NCBI GenBank assembly: GCA_944472135.2
Contig: OX235262.1
Location: forward strand, 39,607,804-39,671,803
DNA length: 64,000 bases
Source: Trichobilharzia regenti
Taxonomy: Eukaryota; Platyhelminthes; Trematoda; Strigeidida; Schistosomatidae
Reading direction: 5' to 3'
Positions 53,101-59,700 of the stretch are shown piece after piece; the stretch's first letter is position 1, and every line of letters begins with the position of its first letter. Made by a program: the position numbers and the translations under genes. Below the pieces are notes generated by a model. The model ran no database searches. It had not been told where the DNA came from and worked only from the letters and a program-made list of their open reading frames with translations.

Positions 53101-55398
53101 ACATAACTTGTGTTAGGATTGGATTTAGCAAAGTCCTCCAGGGATTTCTGTAACACAGGGCCTCTACTTTGAGAAAATTTAGAGACAACTTTTGTTGTGT
53201 ACTGTAATTCTGAATCATTAAGAATTGCTTCCTATAAAGCAAAAAAAGAACAATTACTATTACTTTTATTATTGTTATTACTTTTGTCGTTTGCAAAAGT
53301 CAGTCATAAGTTTGCACTTGAATATCACAAAATCTCATCACATTAACTGAGTGTGACATTCCGAAAACTCTTAAATTTTATCAAAACCTGGTCAAAGAGG
53401 TTGTTTTTTTACTGACTTAAACCTTTTCTCAATTTACGGTCGTATAAACACAATGTTGAGCTTTTCGGTCAACACGAGAAAATCTACTGTTCACCGGGTA
53501 ATTTTACCTTGGTGTGTGCAGTCTTTGTAATTAGTACTGACATTTTCTATTCTACTTAATCTACCTTTACAGGTACTAACTCCAACTAATTTTCTAGTAA
53601 TTTCATGACATGGTTCCCATTATAAAGCATGAGTTGTTGGAGGTGATTTCTCTGCATAAAATAGCACTGTGAACCCTTCATATGCTTTGGCTAGTGGATT
53701 GAGGTCGTTTATACTTAGTTCCTATCAACTTCATGAAATCGGTAATTTTAAGTGCTTCACATATTATACTTCTAGATATCCATTAAGACTCTAAAGAGTT
53801 CCACCAACTTTTGAGAACGTTTAACCGGAAAAATGATAAGCTAGAAAGCAACGAGGACACCCCGTCAGCACCTAGTATAGACCCGAAAAGTACGTATACG
53901 CTAAACTGTTGATAATAATTTTCAGATATAGCAAGCAAGTTGATAGAAAATTTCTTTACTACTCGATAGGCATCGAAGTACCTGCCTCAATATTTTACGA
54001 CGACTTTAGTGGAAGACTTTATATCCTCAATTCTAAGGTGTCAATTTAATTAGATGTTATAACTTTCAAGTAATTCCAAAGCCCCAAACTTTGATCATTC
54101 TTTTCTCAATAGCCAAAATGTTCCTATGGATAATAACCAGTAAGAATAACTATTAAAATTCGTATTACTAGTTCTAGATTGTCCTTTGTGGCAGTTAATG
54201 TTAGATATTTGATTACTGCCGCAAGTAAATTGATTAATAATTACTCAAAATACTACCCGCTTAGAGAATTTTTTCATAAACATATATAAGTGTGTGGGGG
54301 GGGGACGGTCAAAATTCCCAATGAAAAGGTGGGATACACCTGGAGATAACGTAAGTAAAGCAGGAAAGAGTGAATCAAAACAGTGGGATAAGTGTAGAAA
54401 GGTGGCAGATTAATTCGTTGAAAAAGTGGGAAAAATGGGTAATTCATTGAGCTGGGCGGAAGTGAATGAAGCAGTGCAATTGGGGCCACATGGGGAAAAA
54501 CACGGACTGTGTGGTTGAAACGTCACATTTTAATCATGTTTTACCCACAGCCAATCAAAACTGCCTACTTTTCCCACATTTTACCCATTTTAACCGTCGG
54601 AATTTAGAAACGTACACACAGGACAGCAATATCGCTACTAATTTAGACTGCTGATACGAAAGATTGATACCTGAAAAGTGATACATTCAATAAGCACTAC
54701 AGGTCTGATGTTAAAATTTTCAATAAGAACCGTAATTCCTTAGTTGAACAAAAAGGGTTTCAAACGGTGAAAATAGGCATTGCCAACAGTAAGAAGAAAT
54801 CAGCGAATTCAGGTATATGACATGACTGATCCTATTCTGGAATAAAGTTAACCAGTATCTTACAATTTTGACCATTATACAACCACTATTTCACAATTAT
54901 TGGACCAATATTTCTATATGGTCCATCTAATATTGTGCCGAAATATAAAAGGTATTTTTACTATTTCACCATTACTTTCCCATTTTAACCATCTTTTAAG
55001 CAATATTTTCCTGTTTCGACAACTATATAAACAAGAATTACCCATTATATTATCATTATTACCATATGCAAAAAACCTGCTCATTTTGTATGAAATTCAC
55101 TTTAGGAAAATACTAAACCCCTCCAAAACGAGCATTATCACAGAAATTATACTTTGCGTAAGGAGCAGATACACTTGTAGTGAGGAAAAAACTTAAAGTA
55201 GACTAAACAGAAAGTTTATATCTAAACAACAACCTGCGATTTTATATATCTCTCCAAAGATTTTTCAAGTTGTGGAACCTTTAAACTAGGTAGGCTGTTT
55301 TGAAAGTAATCTGTGGGAAGGCTGTAATTCCGTCTAAATGCGATACAGAATCTAGTTATTCTGTTGACACATTTGACCTTGACAAGCATCACTCTCAT
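22997..55398 (-). CDS. CPT2: Mitochondrial carnitine O-palmitoyltransferase 2-like gene (10 exons)
   Basis: Transfers long-chain acyl groups from acylcarnitine to CoA at the inner mitochondrial membrane (family knowledge). Ten exons with consensus splice sites join into about 668 residues; human CPT2 is 658. Seen in order: a basic, acid-free N-terminus typical of a mitochondrial presequence (1-28); a family signature beginning LPSLKVPQL (about 36-51); [11 protein letters not shown] and CDRRPVVL in exon 2; CSTRLPG and FDVLD in exon 4; [11 protein letters not shown] in exon 5; RWFDKSF and EHSWGDG with the catalytic His at about 362; TETIR at about 492-496; CTS at about 595-597, where the family usually has STS; and a C-terminus without a peroxisomal signal. 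Odd: exon 8 is one base short of the length its flanking phases require. The nine introns (1.4-6.3 kb) are packed with transposons. CPT2 is preferred over CPT1 (no transmembrane N-terminus) or CrAT/CrOT by overall resemblance. Confidence 0.9.
23203..23461 (+). repeat. LTR-like sequence
   Basis: This shares with 36413-36680 a CCAATCA-rich upstream part, a TATAAATA box, AATAAA-type signal, and a CTGTTGCCTGGCCCTTGTCT-type end closing in GTTACA. The boundaries begin with TG and end with CA. This order (CCAAT, TATA, AATAAA, CA end) is that of an LTR promoter. No internal retrotransposon is attached. Confidence 0.6.
23570..23755 (-). repeat. Degenerate tRNA-headed SINE
   Basis: Minus-strand head near 23750 (box B remnant AGGTTCGATTCCC) followed by decayed body blocks. 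Confidence 0.5.
24085..24200 (+). repeat. SINE 3' part with RTE tail
   Basis: A leader-like GAGGCCAGCAATCCCC block, then AGCTTGAAGCGCTATGTTCC and an A-rich end, as in the copy at 25529-25759. The head is missing. Confidence 0.65.
25404..25526 (+). repeat. Sm-alpha-like SINE, 3' shortened
   Basis: tRNA-like head with box B GGGTCCGAACCCC, then a hammerhead-like segment with CCGATGA core (U4 changed) and GAAAC intact. It runs directly into the next SINE at 25529. Confidence 0.75.
25529..25759 (+). repeat. tRNA-headed SINE with RTE-derived body, full length
   Basis: Head: CGGTGGCACAGCGGTTAGGA and box B CCGGGTTCGATCCCC. Middle: GTTGGGCATGAGGCTAGCAA (RTE leader). Tail: GCTTGAAGCCCTATGTTCCA, GGAAC, AAGGAATAAAA (RTE 3' end). 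This is the plus-strand counterpart of 12866-13100. Confidence 0.85.
26080..26282 (-). CDS. CPT2: CPT2-like exon 9
   Basis: 203 bases, phase 1 to 0. Acceptor TTCAAG, donor GAG/GTAGGT. Encodes [34 protein letters not shown] and [11 protein letters not shown]. The CTS replaces the usual STS of the acyl/carnitine site; the second Ser is kept. Confidence 0.92.
26420..26560 (-). repeat. Sm-alpha-like SINE, diverged
   Basis: The minus-strand hammerhead-like segment has a perfect helix II (GTTC/GAAC), but the core is CTGAGAA (G8 changed) and the cleavage triplet is GTT. Confidence 0.6.
26793..27745 (-). mobile_element. Third RTE-clade LINE, 3' fragment
   Basis: A 308-codon minus-strand frame. It starts after motif D ([10 protein letters not shown]), then motif E ([19 protein letters not shown]), [32 protein letters not shown] and a Cys/Trp-rich stretch, then a hydrophobic out-of-family tail. 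The organisation is RTE-like but clearly different from the SR2-like and SR3-like families. The 3' end is near 26793 with TAAA repeats. The catalytic part of the reverse transcriptase is absent. Confidence 0.75.
28130..28440 (-). repeat. Extended Sm-alpha-like SINE, diverged
   Basis: The decayed hammerhead-like part is at 28345-28425 and the longer 3' body (TCACTAGAACTTCAGGCAAT on the plus strand) extends to about 28130. Order and spacing match 20930-21220. Confidence 0.5.
28750..29050. other. GC-richer unassigned segment
   Basis: Locally higher GC than its surroundings with CCCC/GGGG tracts (CACCCCTCCCCGGGCC). It sits just upstream of the CR1-like fragment and may be part of its 5' region or a separate repeat. 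No coding support. Confidence 0.3.
29095..29725 (+). mobile_element. CR1-like LINE 3' fragment
   Basis: The frame at 29059-29412 contains [18 protein letters not shown], the conserved YLG motif and strand after the reverse transcriptase palm of CR1/Jockey-type elements, then [20 protein letters not shown]. It continues past a stop with recognisable [12 protein letters not shown] and [11 protein letters not shown] blocks. Schistosome CR1-like elements (SR1 type) are the likely source. It is 5' truncated and inactive. Confidence 0.7.
30039..30063. repeat. (ATT)n microsatellite
   Basis: Eight ATT units. Confidence 0.9.
30385..31000 (-). mobile_element. SR2-like RTE 3' fragment beside CPT2 exon 8
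   Basis: The minus-strand frames at 30633-31056 show [21 protein letters not shown] and [13 protein letters not shown], matching RTE motif E and the following block, then a decayed C-terminus to about 30390. It ends within about 30 bases of the exon 8 donor at 31028. Confidence 0.75.
31029..31301 (-). CDS. CPT2: CPT2-like exon 8, one base short
   Basis: 273 bases. Acceptor CTCAAG, donor CAAG/GTAAGT. Encodes [16 protein letters not shown] and [11 protein letters not shown], then STKHSN. There the frame hits TGA, while the next frame continues with IKEAAVGQ, the expected family sequence. Exon 7 enters at phase 0 and exon 9 needs phase 1, so 274 bases are required. The missing base lies at about 31056-31060. 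Everything else in the gene is intact, so an assembly indel or a null allele are both possible. Confidence 0.85.
31400..31790. other. Intron 7 segment with a tRNA-like patch
   Basis: Mostly unrecognised. On the minus strand at about 31640-31570 there is a box-A-like TAGCCCAGTGGTGGCGTCTC, possibly a SINE head relic. Confidence 0.3.
31790..34975 (+). mobile_element. Full-length SR2-like RTE LINE, broken
   Basis: The 5' leader at 31797-31880 matches the leader of the 56.9-60.0 kb copy. The frame is open at 31937-33685: endonuclease with [16 protein letters not shown] and GSDHYLV, then the start of the reverse transcriptase (KTAGPDG). It shifts near 33635, reopens at 33663-34175 ([12 protein letters not shown] motif [11 protein letters not shown] motif B), and is broken again exactly at the catalytic box: the sequence after DLDFA has extra bases, so FADD is destroyed near 34165. 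A third shift is near 34540. The 3' tail ends in (AAT)n at 34975. Same polarity opposite to CPT2; lies in CPT2 intron 8/7 boundary region, upstream part of intron 7. Inactive. Confidence 0.9.
34976..35200 (-). repeat. SINE abutting the RTE 3' end tail to tail
   Basis: On the minus strand the head is near 35195, a middle lies at 35030-35100, and the RTE-like 3' end lies at 34980-35020, directly against the 3' end of the plus-strand RTE. Confidence 0.65.
35319..35341. repeat. (GA)n microsatellite
   Basis: Eleven GA units. Confidence 0.9.
35905..36255 (-). mobile_element. SR3-like 3' fragment
   Basis: On the minus strand it contains the last SR3 codons and 3' UTR, ending in (ACAG)-type repeats at about 35905-35920. 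It stops at the block corresponding to HQSMKSTT. Confidence 0.75.
36256..36405 (+). repeat. SR3 5'-leader-like fragment
   Basis: GATAGCTGCTACTTTGACG then ACACTGGCTGGAACTATTGT and CCTACCATGCAAGCAAGGTT match the leader at 8097-8225. It has opposite orientation to the adjoining 3' fragment, so two LINE ends are joined in inverted order. Confidence 0.6.
36413..36680 (+). repeat. LTR-like sequence, second copy
   Basis: Shares the CCAATCA boxes, TATAAATATGTGTTGATTTT, AATAAA and CTGTTGCCTAGCCCTTGTCT with 23203-23461. TG...CA ends. No attached internal region. Confidence 0.6.
36846..37140 (+). pseudogene. Histone H2A-derived pseudogene
   Basis: Beginning at [11 protein letters not shown], this aligns with the H2A histone fold through [36 protein letters not shown] and QAVLLP. 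It lacks the N-terminal tail and start, has radical changes at otherwise near-invariant sites (RLLRKGNYAERV is [12 protein letters not shown]) and the C-terminal Lys-rich tail is replaced by unrelated sequence read through to 37271. It lies antisense within CPT2 intron 7. A pyrimidine tract and AAAAG precede it, so an exonised use cannot be excluded, but decay of core residues argues for a pseudogene. Confidence 0.8.
37265..37400. repeat. Partial Penelope-terminal-type repeat
   Basis: TTGATATGATTATGAACAG, GTGCTCAAAATATCACCCAG and GGAATTCCATTC follow the same order as the unit at 2950-3115. Confidence 0.5.
37620..37824 (-). CDS. CPT2: CPT2-like exon 7
   Basis: 205 bases, phase 2 to 0. Acceptor TTTCAG, donor CAG/GTAGAT. 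Encodes [14 protein letters not shown] and [16 protein letters not shown], the family's KSLGLSPDA-like segment. Confidence 0.9.
38030..38165. repeat. Partial Penelope-terminal-type repeat
   Basis: ATTCCATTATGGATAACATT, then ATATTAACTGATGACCACG and CTCGAGCACAAATTATTG; inverted relative to the copy at 37265-37400. Confidence 0.55.
38190..38235 (+). repeat. Sm-alpha-like SINE 3' stub
   Basis: Only the GATGTCAGCTCATGATGAAA end of the family remains, directly upstream of the SR3-like copy. Confidence 0.5.
38308..40300 (+). mobile_element. 5'-truncated SR3-like RTE LINE with uninterrupted reverse transcriptase
   Basis: A 598-codon frame at 38321-40117. The endonuclease is missing (truncation near 38308). 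The reverse transcriptase is complete: [12 protein letters not shown], motif [14 protein letters not shown] (Asp about residue 223), motif [14 protein letters not shown], motif [11 protein letters not shown] (Asp 326-327), motif [10 protein letters not shown]. The C-terminal region has [13 protein letters not shown] and [12 protein letters not shown], ending SL before the stop at 40115-40117. The 3' UTR ends in (ACAG)n at about 40278-40300. The ATG used here is incidental; the copy has no promoter of its own. It sits in CPT2 intron 6 in antisense. Confidence 0.9.
40450..40640 (+). repeat. Sm-alpha-like SINE
   Basis: Head AGTGGCTTAATGGTCTACC, box B GTGTTCGAACCCT, and a hammerhead-like segment with intact helix I but core ATGAAGA and GACAAAAC in place of GAAAC. 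3' body to about 40635. Confidence 0.75.
40815..41790 (-). mobile_element. Penelope-like element, reverse transcriptase end plus GIY-YIG
   Basis: Minus strand: [19 protein letters not shown] and [14 protein letters not shown] (41753-41547) match the end of the Penelope reverse transcriptase. A linker follows, then [36 protein letters not shown] (GIY-YIG signature region), [14 protein letters not shown] and LITES (41259-40915), then a decayed C-terminus to about 40815. Frames are broken between the blocks. Close relative of the copy at 51.8-52.9 kb. Confidence 0.85.
41815..42370 (-). mobile_element. SR3-like 3' fragment beside CPT2 exon 6
   Basis: Minus-strand blocks of the SR3 C-terminus and 3' UTR, heavily mutated. 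It ends about 48 bases from the exon 6 donor. Confidence 0.65.
42418..42623 (-). CDS. CPT2: CPT2-like exon 6 with catalytic histidine
   Basis: 206 bases, phase 0 to 2. Acceptor ATCAAG, donor GATAG/GTAGGT. Encodes [12 protein letters not shown] and [15 protein letters not shown], the second carnitine acyltransferase signature. The His of EHSWGDG is the catalytic base of the family. Confidence 0.92.
42760..42935 (+). repeat. Sm-alpha-like SINE
   Basis: Head CAGTGGCTGAATGGTCTACG, box B GGGTTCGAAATCC, hammerhead-like core CCGATGA (U4 changed), GAAAC and GTC intact; helix I partly paired. Confidence 0.75.
42965..43105 (+). repeat. Separate tRNA-like SINE head
   Basis: GTAGCTCATTCGACTAAGTA (box A) and GTCCTGGGTTCGCATCTCA (box B) with tRNA spacing, followed by an unrelated body. 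No cloverleaf is kept. Confidence 0.5.
43145..43975 (+). mobile_element. SR2-like RTE fragment, degenerate
   Basis: Starts near motif B/C (WIMQKT block), crosses a mutated catalytic box (a VDDMS-like reading), motif E and the C-terminus with many shifts, and ends near 43975 without a clear tail. Confidence 0.7.
44035..44200 (-). mobile_element. SR2-like RTE extreme 3' end, degenerate
   Basis: Minus-strand match to the last protein block and tail; opposite orientation to the preceding fragment. Confidence 0.5.
44205..45320. other. Intron 5 sequence without a recognised feature
   Basis: AT-rich, no convincing frame or repeat. Confidence 0.35.
45343..45549 (+). mobile_element. Short 5'-truncated SR2-like RTE insertion with target duplication
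   Basis: It contains only the last ~60 codons (RRVGR-like block, EEMKA) and the tail ending AATAACAATACAATAA. It is flanked by an exact 14-base duplication, TAGTTACACCGCTA, at 45329-45342 and 45550-45563. Textbook target-primed, 5'-truncated insertion. Confidence 0.9.
45600..45740 (-). repeat. SR3 5'-leader-like fragment
   Basis: Minus strand: GTACTGCTACCTTGATGTGG then ACACTAACTGGAACTAATAT, as in the leader at 8100-8200. Confidence 0.5.
45877..46116 (-). CDS. CPT2: CPT2-like exon 5
   Basis: 80 codons, phase 0. Acceptor GTAAAG, donor GCG/GTAGGT. Encodes [19 protein letters not shown] and [13 protein letters not shown], corresponding to the family's G-LT---RD-WA--R region. Confidence 0.9.
46400..46590 (-). 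repeat. tRNA-headed SINE, TACCAAAAATAC tail family
   Basis: On the minus strand: head GTCACAGTGGTTAATACTCC, box B GAGGTTCGAGCAC, body ending GTACCAAAAATACAGTG and ATCAAGCTGTAATC. Second copy of the family at 3505-3680. Confidence 0.7.
46700..46880 (+). repeat. Sm-alpha-like SINE, diverged
   Basis: Box B GCGGTTCGATTACC, helix II GTCC/GGAA, core lost. Confidence 0.55.
47579..47734 (-). CDS. CPT2: CPT2-like exon 4
   Basis: 52 codons, phase 0. Acceptor TTTAAG, donor TGC/GTAAGT. Encodes [16 protein letters not shown] and [17 protein letters not shown], matching the carnitine acyltransferase strand that ends in FDVLD. Confidence 0.9.
47885..47990 (-). repeat. Sm-alpha-like SINE fragment
   Basis: Minus-strand core CTGAGGA is intact, but GAAAC reads GAAGT and the cleavage triplet is CTC. 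The head is truncated. Confidence 0.6.
48300..48600 (-). repeat. Extended Sm-alpha-like SINE with near-intact hammerhead
   Basis: The hammerhead-like segment at 48524-48479 has helix I GTACTG/CAGTAC, GAAAC and GTC intact. The core reads TTGAAGA, so only the C3 position departs from CTGANGA. One helix II pair is lost. The body extends to about 48300. Confidence 0.75.
48630..49045. repeat. SINE body fragment followed by plus-strand Sm-alpha-like copy
   Basis: 48640-48850 holds the extended 3' body seen at 20930 and 28130. 48890-49045 is a plus-strand head (GGTGGCTGAATGGTCAACGA, box B GGATTCGATCCCC) with core CTGGAAA. Confidence 0.55.
49139..49321 (-). CDS. CPT2: CPT2-like exon 3
   Basis: 61 codons, phase 0. 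Two AGs are possible at the acceptor. TCTAG at 49322 keeps frame and gives [15 protein letters not shown]; the nearer TTAG would shift the frame, so the former was chosen. Donor AAT/GTGAGT. Confidence 0.87.
49434..49870 (-). repeat. Sm-alpha-type SINE, partial tandem with inverted arms
   Basis: Minus strand: tRNA-like head (GTGGTCTAGTGGATAACAC, box B GGGTTCGAGCCTC) and a hammerhead-like segment at 49500-49446. Its 3' side (CTGGATTCCACTGCTA) is the classic Sm-alpha helix I loop. Core changes: ATGACGA for CTGANGA, GAAG for GAAA, ATC for GTC. A second, truncated hammerhead piece with the same loop lies at about 49735-49790. An arm at 49616-49682 recurs inverted at 49786-49860. Confidence 0.75.
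49880..51765. other. Intron 2 sequence without a recognised feature
   Basis: A 95-codon plus-strand frame at 50597-50884 is unusually open but has no motif I recognise and runs antisense in the intron. Otherwise unremarkable. Confidence 0.35.
51770..52885 (-). mobile_element. Penelope-like element 3' part with terminal repeat
   Basis: Minus strand from 52870: [19 protein letters not shown] (reverse transcriptase end), [20 protein letters not shown] (52763 onward), an Asp/Asn-rich linker, [20 protein letters not shown], then broken GIY-YIG and [29 protein letters not shown] (52197-52009). Near 51.80-51.90 kb it ends in a segment related to the palindromic repeat at 12486-12645 (GTTCGAAACGTCATCCAG on the minus strand). 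Several frameshifts; inactive. Confidence 0.85.
52992..53231 (-). CDS. CPT2: CPT2-like exon 2
   Basis: 80 codons, phase 0 at both ends. Acceptor TATAG, donor GAT/GTGAGT. Encodes EAILNDSEL to GKGYDD, including [13 protein letters not shown] and [11 protein letters not shown], typical of the N-domain of carnitine acyltransferases. Confidence 0.9.
53300..55200. other. Intron 1 sequence with TTTTACCCA-like motifs
   Basis: No gene or known element. Between about 54300 and 55010, short TTTACCC, TTTTAACC and TTTCCCA motifs recur on both strands, possibly a decayed low-complexity repeat. Confidence 0.35.
55234..55398 (-). CDS. CPT2: CPT2-like exon 1 (start codon)
   Basis: 55 codons. An in-frame TGA lies upstream, and the first ATG after it begins MRVMLVKVK. 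The first 24 residues contain Arg/Lys and no acidic residue, as in mitochondrial presequences. The exon ends with YIKSQ and donor CAG/GTTG, phase 0. It contains the [16 protein letters not shown] signature region. Confidence 0.88.
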
Positions 55399-55399
55399 A

Positions 55400-55890
55400 A
55401 TTCCCTCGCTTTGAGGTCAAACTTAGTCTACGAGCTCGATGTGCTGAAACAAATACCTCAAATTCCACTTTATCCATTAGATGAGGTGGAATGTGAACAC
55501 TTAACGAATGCAAGGTGAACTGGTTTATTCGCACTGGTTGCATATGCGCTAGGGGCAACAATCCCCACAGAGGCTTAGACGCCTGCTCGTTAACAGATGA
55601 CAGCAGCGATTAGAATAGGTGTAATCATTTATGTAACACTCAGGATTTGAGCATACGTTACGAAACCAACTGAGAACCACATGATCTCCTCTATGTTGTT
55701 CTACTGAAGATGGAATAATGAAATTCCAACCTTCCAGGCGGTCATGTCGTGTTGAATTTGAGTTGGTTGTTAGGTACTCGAATAGTTTTCCGAGATATAT
55801 GGTGCTGTCTTCTGTCAAAAACAATAAATCGTGGAGAATCTTGTAATAACTGGCTTTCTATCACTGTTTTTCCCATACCTTTGCCTTCCG
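55400..55890 (-). promoter_or_regulatory. Probable CPT2-like upstream region
   Basis: Immediately upstream of the start codon at 55398. No TATA box or clear initiator was identified. The 91-codon frame at 55824-55549 is not supported as coding. Confidence 0.3.
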
Positions 55891-55894
55891 AGCG

Positions 55895-56100
55895 CAGTAT
55901 ACTTCTTCACTCTAAGGTTTGGTGGTTTCATCATCAGATCTGCTTTTGTTCGCCGTAAGGTTCTTGTCTTCACTCCAAACTTCTTGTACCTACCATGACT
56001 ACCACCGACTAGGCGATTCTTAGGTGTTCTTCCTAAAGAAATCAAACCTAAACCACATGCGCGGTTAGCAAGCACTCTACCACTGAATCACAAGTGTGCC
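55895..56100 (-). repeat. Degenerate tRNA-headed SINE
   Basis: Minus strand: TGATTCAGTGGTAGAGTGCT (box A) and GGTTTAGGTTTGATTTC (box B remnant), then decayed body. Confidence 0.5.
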
Positions 56101-56559
56101 CATTATATGACTAGATGGATCAAATTTACCATTTGCGAGTTACTGATACCACTGGTTTCCGTGAATGGCTCCCGACCGCTGGTTTCCAAAAATTAGTAGT
56201 GTGAAGTATCAGGCTATTTCATTTGATTACTTGATCACCATATATGTTGCCAAGCAGAACATAATTTATTGTCTGAATGGCTCTAGTTTCCGCGGTTGAT
56301 TTTGGTAACCTCTACTTGTGTAGCTGACGAATGATGGATCGGGTTCCTTGTATAAACCTAGTATTCTTGTTTCAGGTCCTACACGAAATATCAATCTCAG
56401 ACAACAAGGACACACAACTACCATCGGAAAGCTCTTACGGTATGCGTAACTGTGGTAATTGACAATTTCTATCTCTGTATTGTTTAAATACTTACTGTTG
56501 CTTGTTAATATATATTGAATAATGATTCCGCCAAATACAAATTCCTGAATTCATCCCTC

Positions 56560-56760
56560 TCTGTGTTTTGGTGGAATTCTTGTAATTCGGTCATCTCGAA
56601 ATACTAATACTACTTTTCAATGTAGTTGGAGATTGAACGGTCAATTCATGGTTGTTTGTTCAAAACCAACTTCCCCAATTTTCGCGGAAGCATCAATCAG
56701 CCAGTCATCGTCTCATCGGTCGCTTTTCAGAAAGAATTGTGATTTATTATTGTAATATTT
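56560..56760 (+). repeat. Left part of an LTR-like host repeat
   Basis: About 160 bases (GATTGAACGGTCAATTCATG, CAGTCATCGTCTCATCGGTC) recur inverted at 63010-63175. The segment ends exactly where the RTE begins, with a proposed 12-base target copy at 56749-56760. Confidence 0.5.
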
Positions 56761-59700
56761 ATGGTTAATATTTATGGTTAAGATATCATTTTAGTTAACT
56801 GTACTGAACTATATTGCATGTTGTCTTATTGTATAGTTGTCGTCGCTTTTTGCCCTTTTTTCTGTGAACTGTTTCCTTTGTTGATGTTGTTCTCATTGTT
56901 TGTCCGTTATTTTCTGATTTTGAGGGGAGCAACCCAAAAAGTTGCTTCTCTCTAAACTTTTACTTAATGTAATCATTCTTTTCTCAGGCGTGAGGCTAGC
57001 AACCCCACCCTGTAAACAAAATTGCTACAGAACCTTCAGCAAAATGAACCTCCTTGCACCAAAAGAAAAAGTCTGTGTAGGAACATGGAACGTCCGAACT
57101 ATGTACGAGACTGGAAAAGCTGCCCAGATCGCCAACGAGATGAAAAGATACGGAATACAAGTGCTGGGAATATGTGAGAGCAGATGGAATGGGAGTGGAC
57201 TCACCAAATTGTCAACAGGTGAGTCAGTGATCTACTCCGGTCACCCAGAAGATAACCACACGCACACCGAGGGCGTGGCTATCATGATGTCACCAACGGC
57301 AACGAAAGCCCTGATACAATGGGAGGCGATTTCGTCCAGGATAATGACCGCCAGGTTCAACTCCAAAGGAAGGAAAGTGTCAATCATACAATGTTATGCA
57401 CCCACAAACAACGCAGACCTCGAGAAGAAAGAAGAATTCTACAGGCAACTACAGGCAACAATGGACAATACTCCAGCTGGCGACATGAAAATACTAATGG
57501 GAGACATGAACGCCAAACTGGGACCAGACAATACGGGAAGGGAACTCATCATGGGTAGAGAAGCTCTAGGAGAAATGAATGAAAACGGAGAACTCTTCGC
57601 CGACTTCTGCGCCTTCAACGAACTGGTGATTGGTGGCAGTGTATACAAGCACAAAGATATCCACAAGGCTACATGGGTGTCACCAGACGGGCAAACCAAA
57701 AACCAAATCGACTTCATCTCAATCTCAAGGAAGTGGAGGCGCAGCCTACTGGACACAAAAGCAAGAAGAGGAGCAGACGTTGGCTCAGACCACTATCTCG
57801 TACAAGGGACAATCCAAATCAAATTAAAAGCTTTCAAAGAAGGAGGAGCTGCAGATAGACCACAAGCCAAGTTCAACACTCAAAAGCTGAAGGACCAGGC
57901 TACAAAGGACATCTTCATTGCAAGCATAAAGGACAAAGCCGAGACACAAATCAACACTAGCGAAGAGGTCGGCGTTGAAAAGCACTGGAACAACTTGAAA
58001 ACGGTGTGGAGCCAAACCTGTATAGAAATTCTAGGCAGAAAAAAGAGACAGGACAAACAGTGGCTCACTACAGACACTTGGAAACTAATAGAAGAGAGAA
58101 AGACAGTGAAGCAAAAGATTATCCAGTGCTCCGACGAGCAACAAAAACAGGAGCTGAATGCAAGCTACAATACACTGAACAAAAGAGTGAAGAAAAGTGC
58201 CAGGGAAGACAAAAGAAAATATTATGAAACCATGGCAAACGAAGCAGAACAAGCTGCAGGCAAAGGAGACCTCGCCACACTCTACCAAACAACTAGGAAC
58301 CTTTCGGGCAAACGTTCGACACAGATTAAGCCAATAAAGGACGACAATGGAAAGTCAATCACCAAAGAGGTGGAACAGAGAAAGCACTGGGTTGAACACT
58401 TCAAAAGACTTCTAAATCGTCCGCCACCTACAACACGTCCAGCAATACCAACAACGGAAGCAGAACTACCAGTGAACACTGACCCCCCGACGAAATCGGA
58501 AGTCCTGAATGCAATCAAGATGCTTAAAACTGGGAAAACACCGGGACCAGATGGAATCCCAGCAGAGGCTTTGAAAATAGACCCAGAGACAACAGCGGAC
58601 TTGATGACACCACTACTGGAGAAGGTGTGGAAAGAGGGCAAAGTACCCGAGGATTGGAAGAACAGTTACTTATTCAAACTTCCAAAGAAAGGAGACTTAA
58701 GTCAATGTAAAAACTGGCGGGGAATTATGCTTCTGTCCATTCCAAGCAAGATACTAAGTCGCATCATCCTGGAGAGAATCAAACAAGCCCTAGATGAAAA
58801 ACTTCGTCCGGAACAGGCTGGATTCAGGAGAAACAAATCATGTATTGATCAAATCGCCACTCTACGGATCATCATTGAACAAAGCTTGGAATGGCAGTCA
58901 CCTCTCTATCTCAACTTCATCGACTTTGAAAAGGCCTTCGACAGCGTCGATCGAGAGGTCATTTGGAAACTACTTCGCTACTACGGGGTCCCATCGACAA
59001 TTATACACCTCATCCAACAGTTATACGACAATGCTGCATGCCAAGTAATCCACAACGGGAAACTTACGGAAGCCTTCGAAGTGAGGACGGGAGTGAGGCA
59101 AGGCTGTCTACTATCACCAATGATCTTCCTGATTGCAATCGATTGGATAATGCGACAGACAACGTCAACCAACGAGGGAACAGGCATAAAATGGACTGAC
59201 ACAAAAGACTTGGAGGATCTGGATTTCGCCGATGATATATGTCTGATTTCCCATAAACTGGAAGATATGCAAATGAAAAGTAACAAATTGGCAGAAGAAG
59301 CATCAAAGATAGGACTTCACGTGAACATAGATAAAACAGAGATGATGAAGATTCCTTGCCAACATCAACAGCAACAACAGACCACAATAAGCATAAATGG
59401 GAAGAACCTGAAAGAAACAACCTCCTTCACCTACCTGGGAAGCATCGTCTCAACTACAGGCGGAACTGACGAGGACATCAAAGCCAGAATCGGAAAAGCA
59501 AGACAAGCTTTCATTACTCTCAAATCTGTGTGGAGGTCAACATCATTCAGCATCAAAAATAAGATCCGGATTTTCAACTCCAATGTGAAGTCAGTGCTAC
59601 TATACGGATCAGAGACTTGGCGAGTCATAAAGAGCATCTCAAACAAACTTCAAACCTTCATTAACAACTGTCTCCGCTCAATACTCAAGATCAGATGGCC

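Noticed and set aside
55549..55824. 91-codon minus-strand frame upstream of CPT2
   Set aside because: Not joined to the CPT2 start, where an in-frame stop precedes the ATG; no motif.
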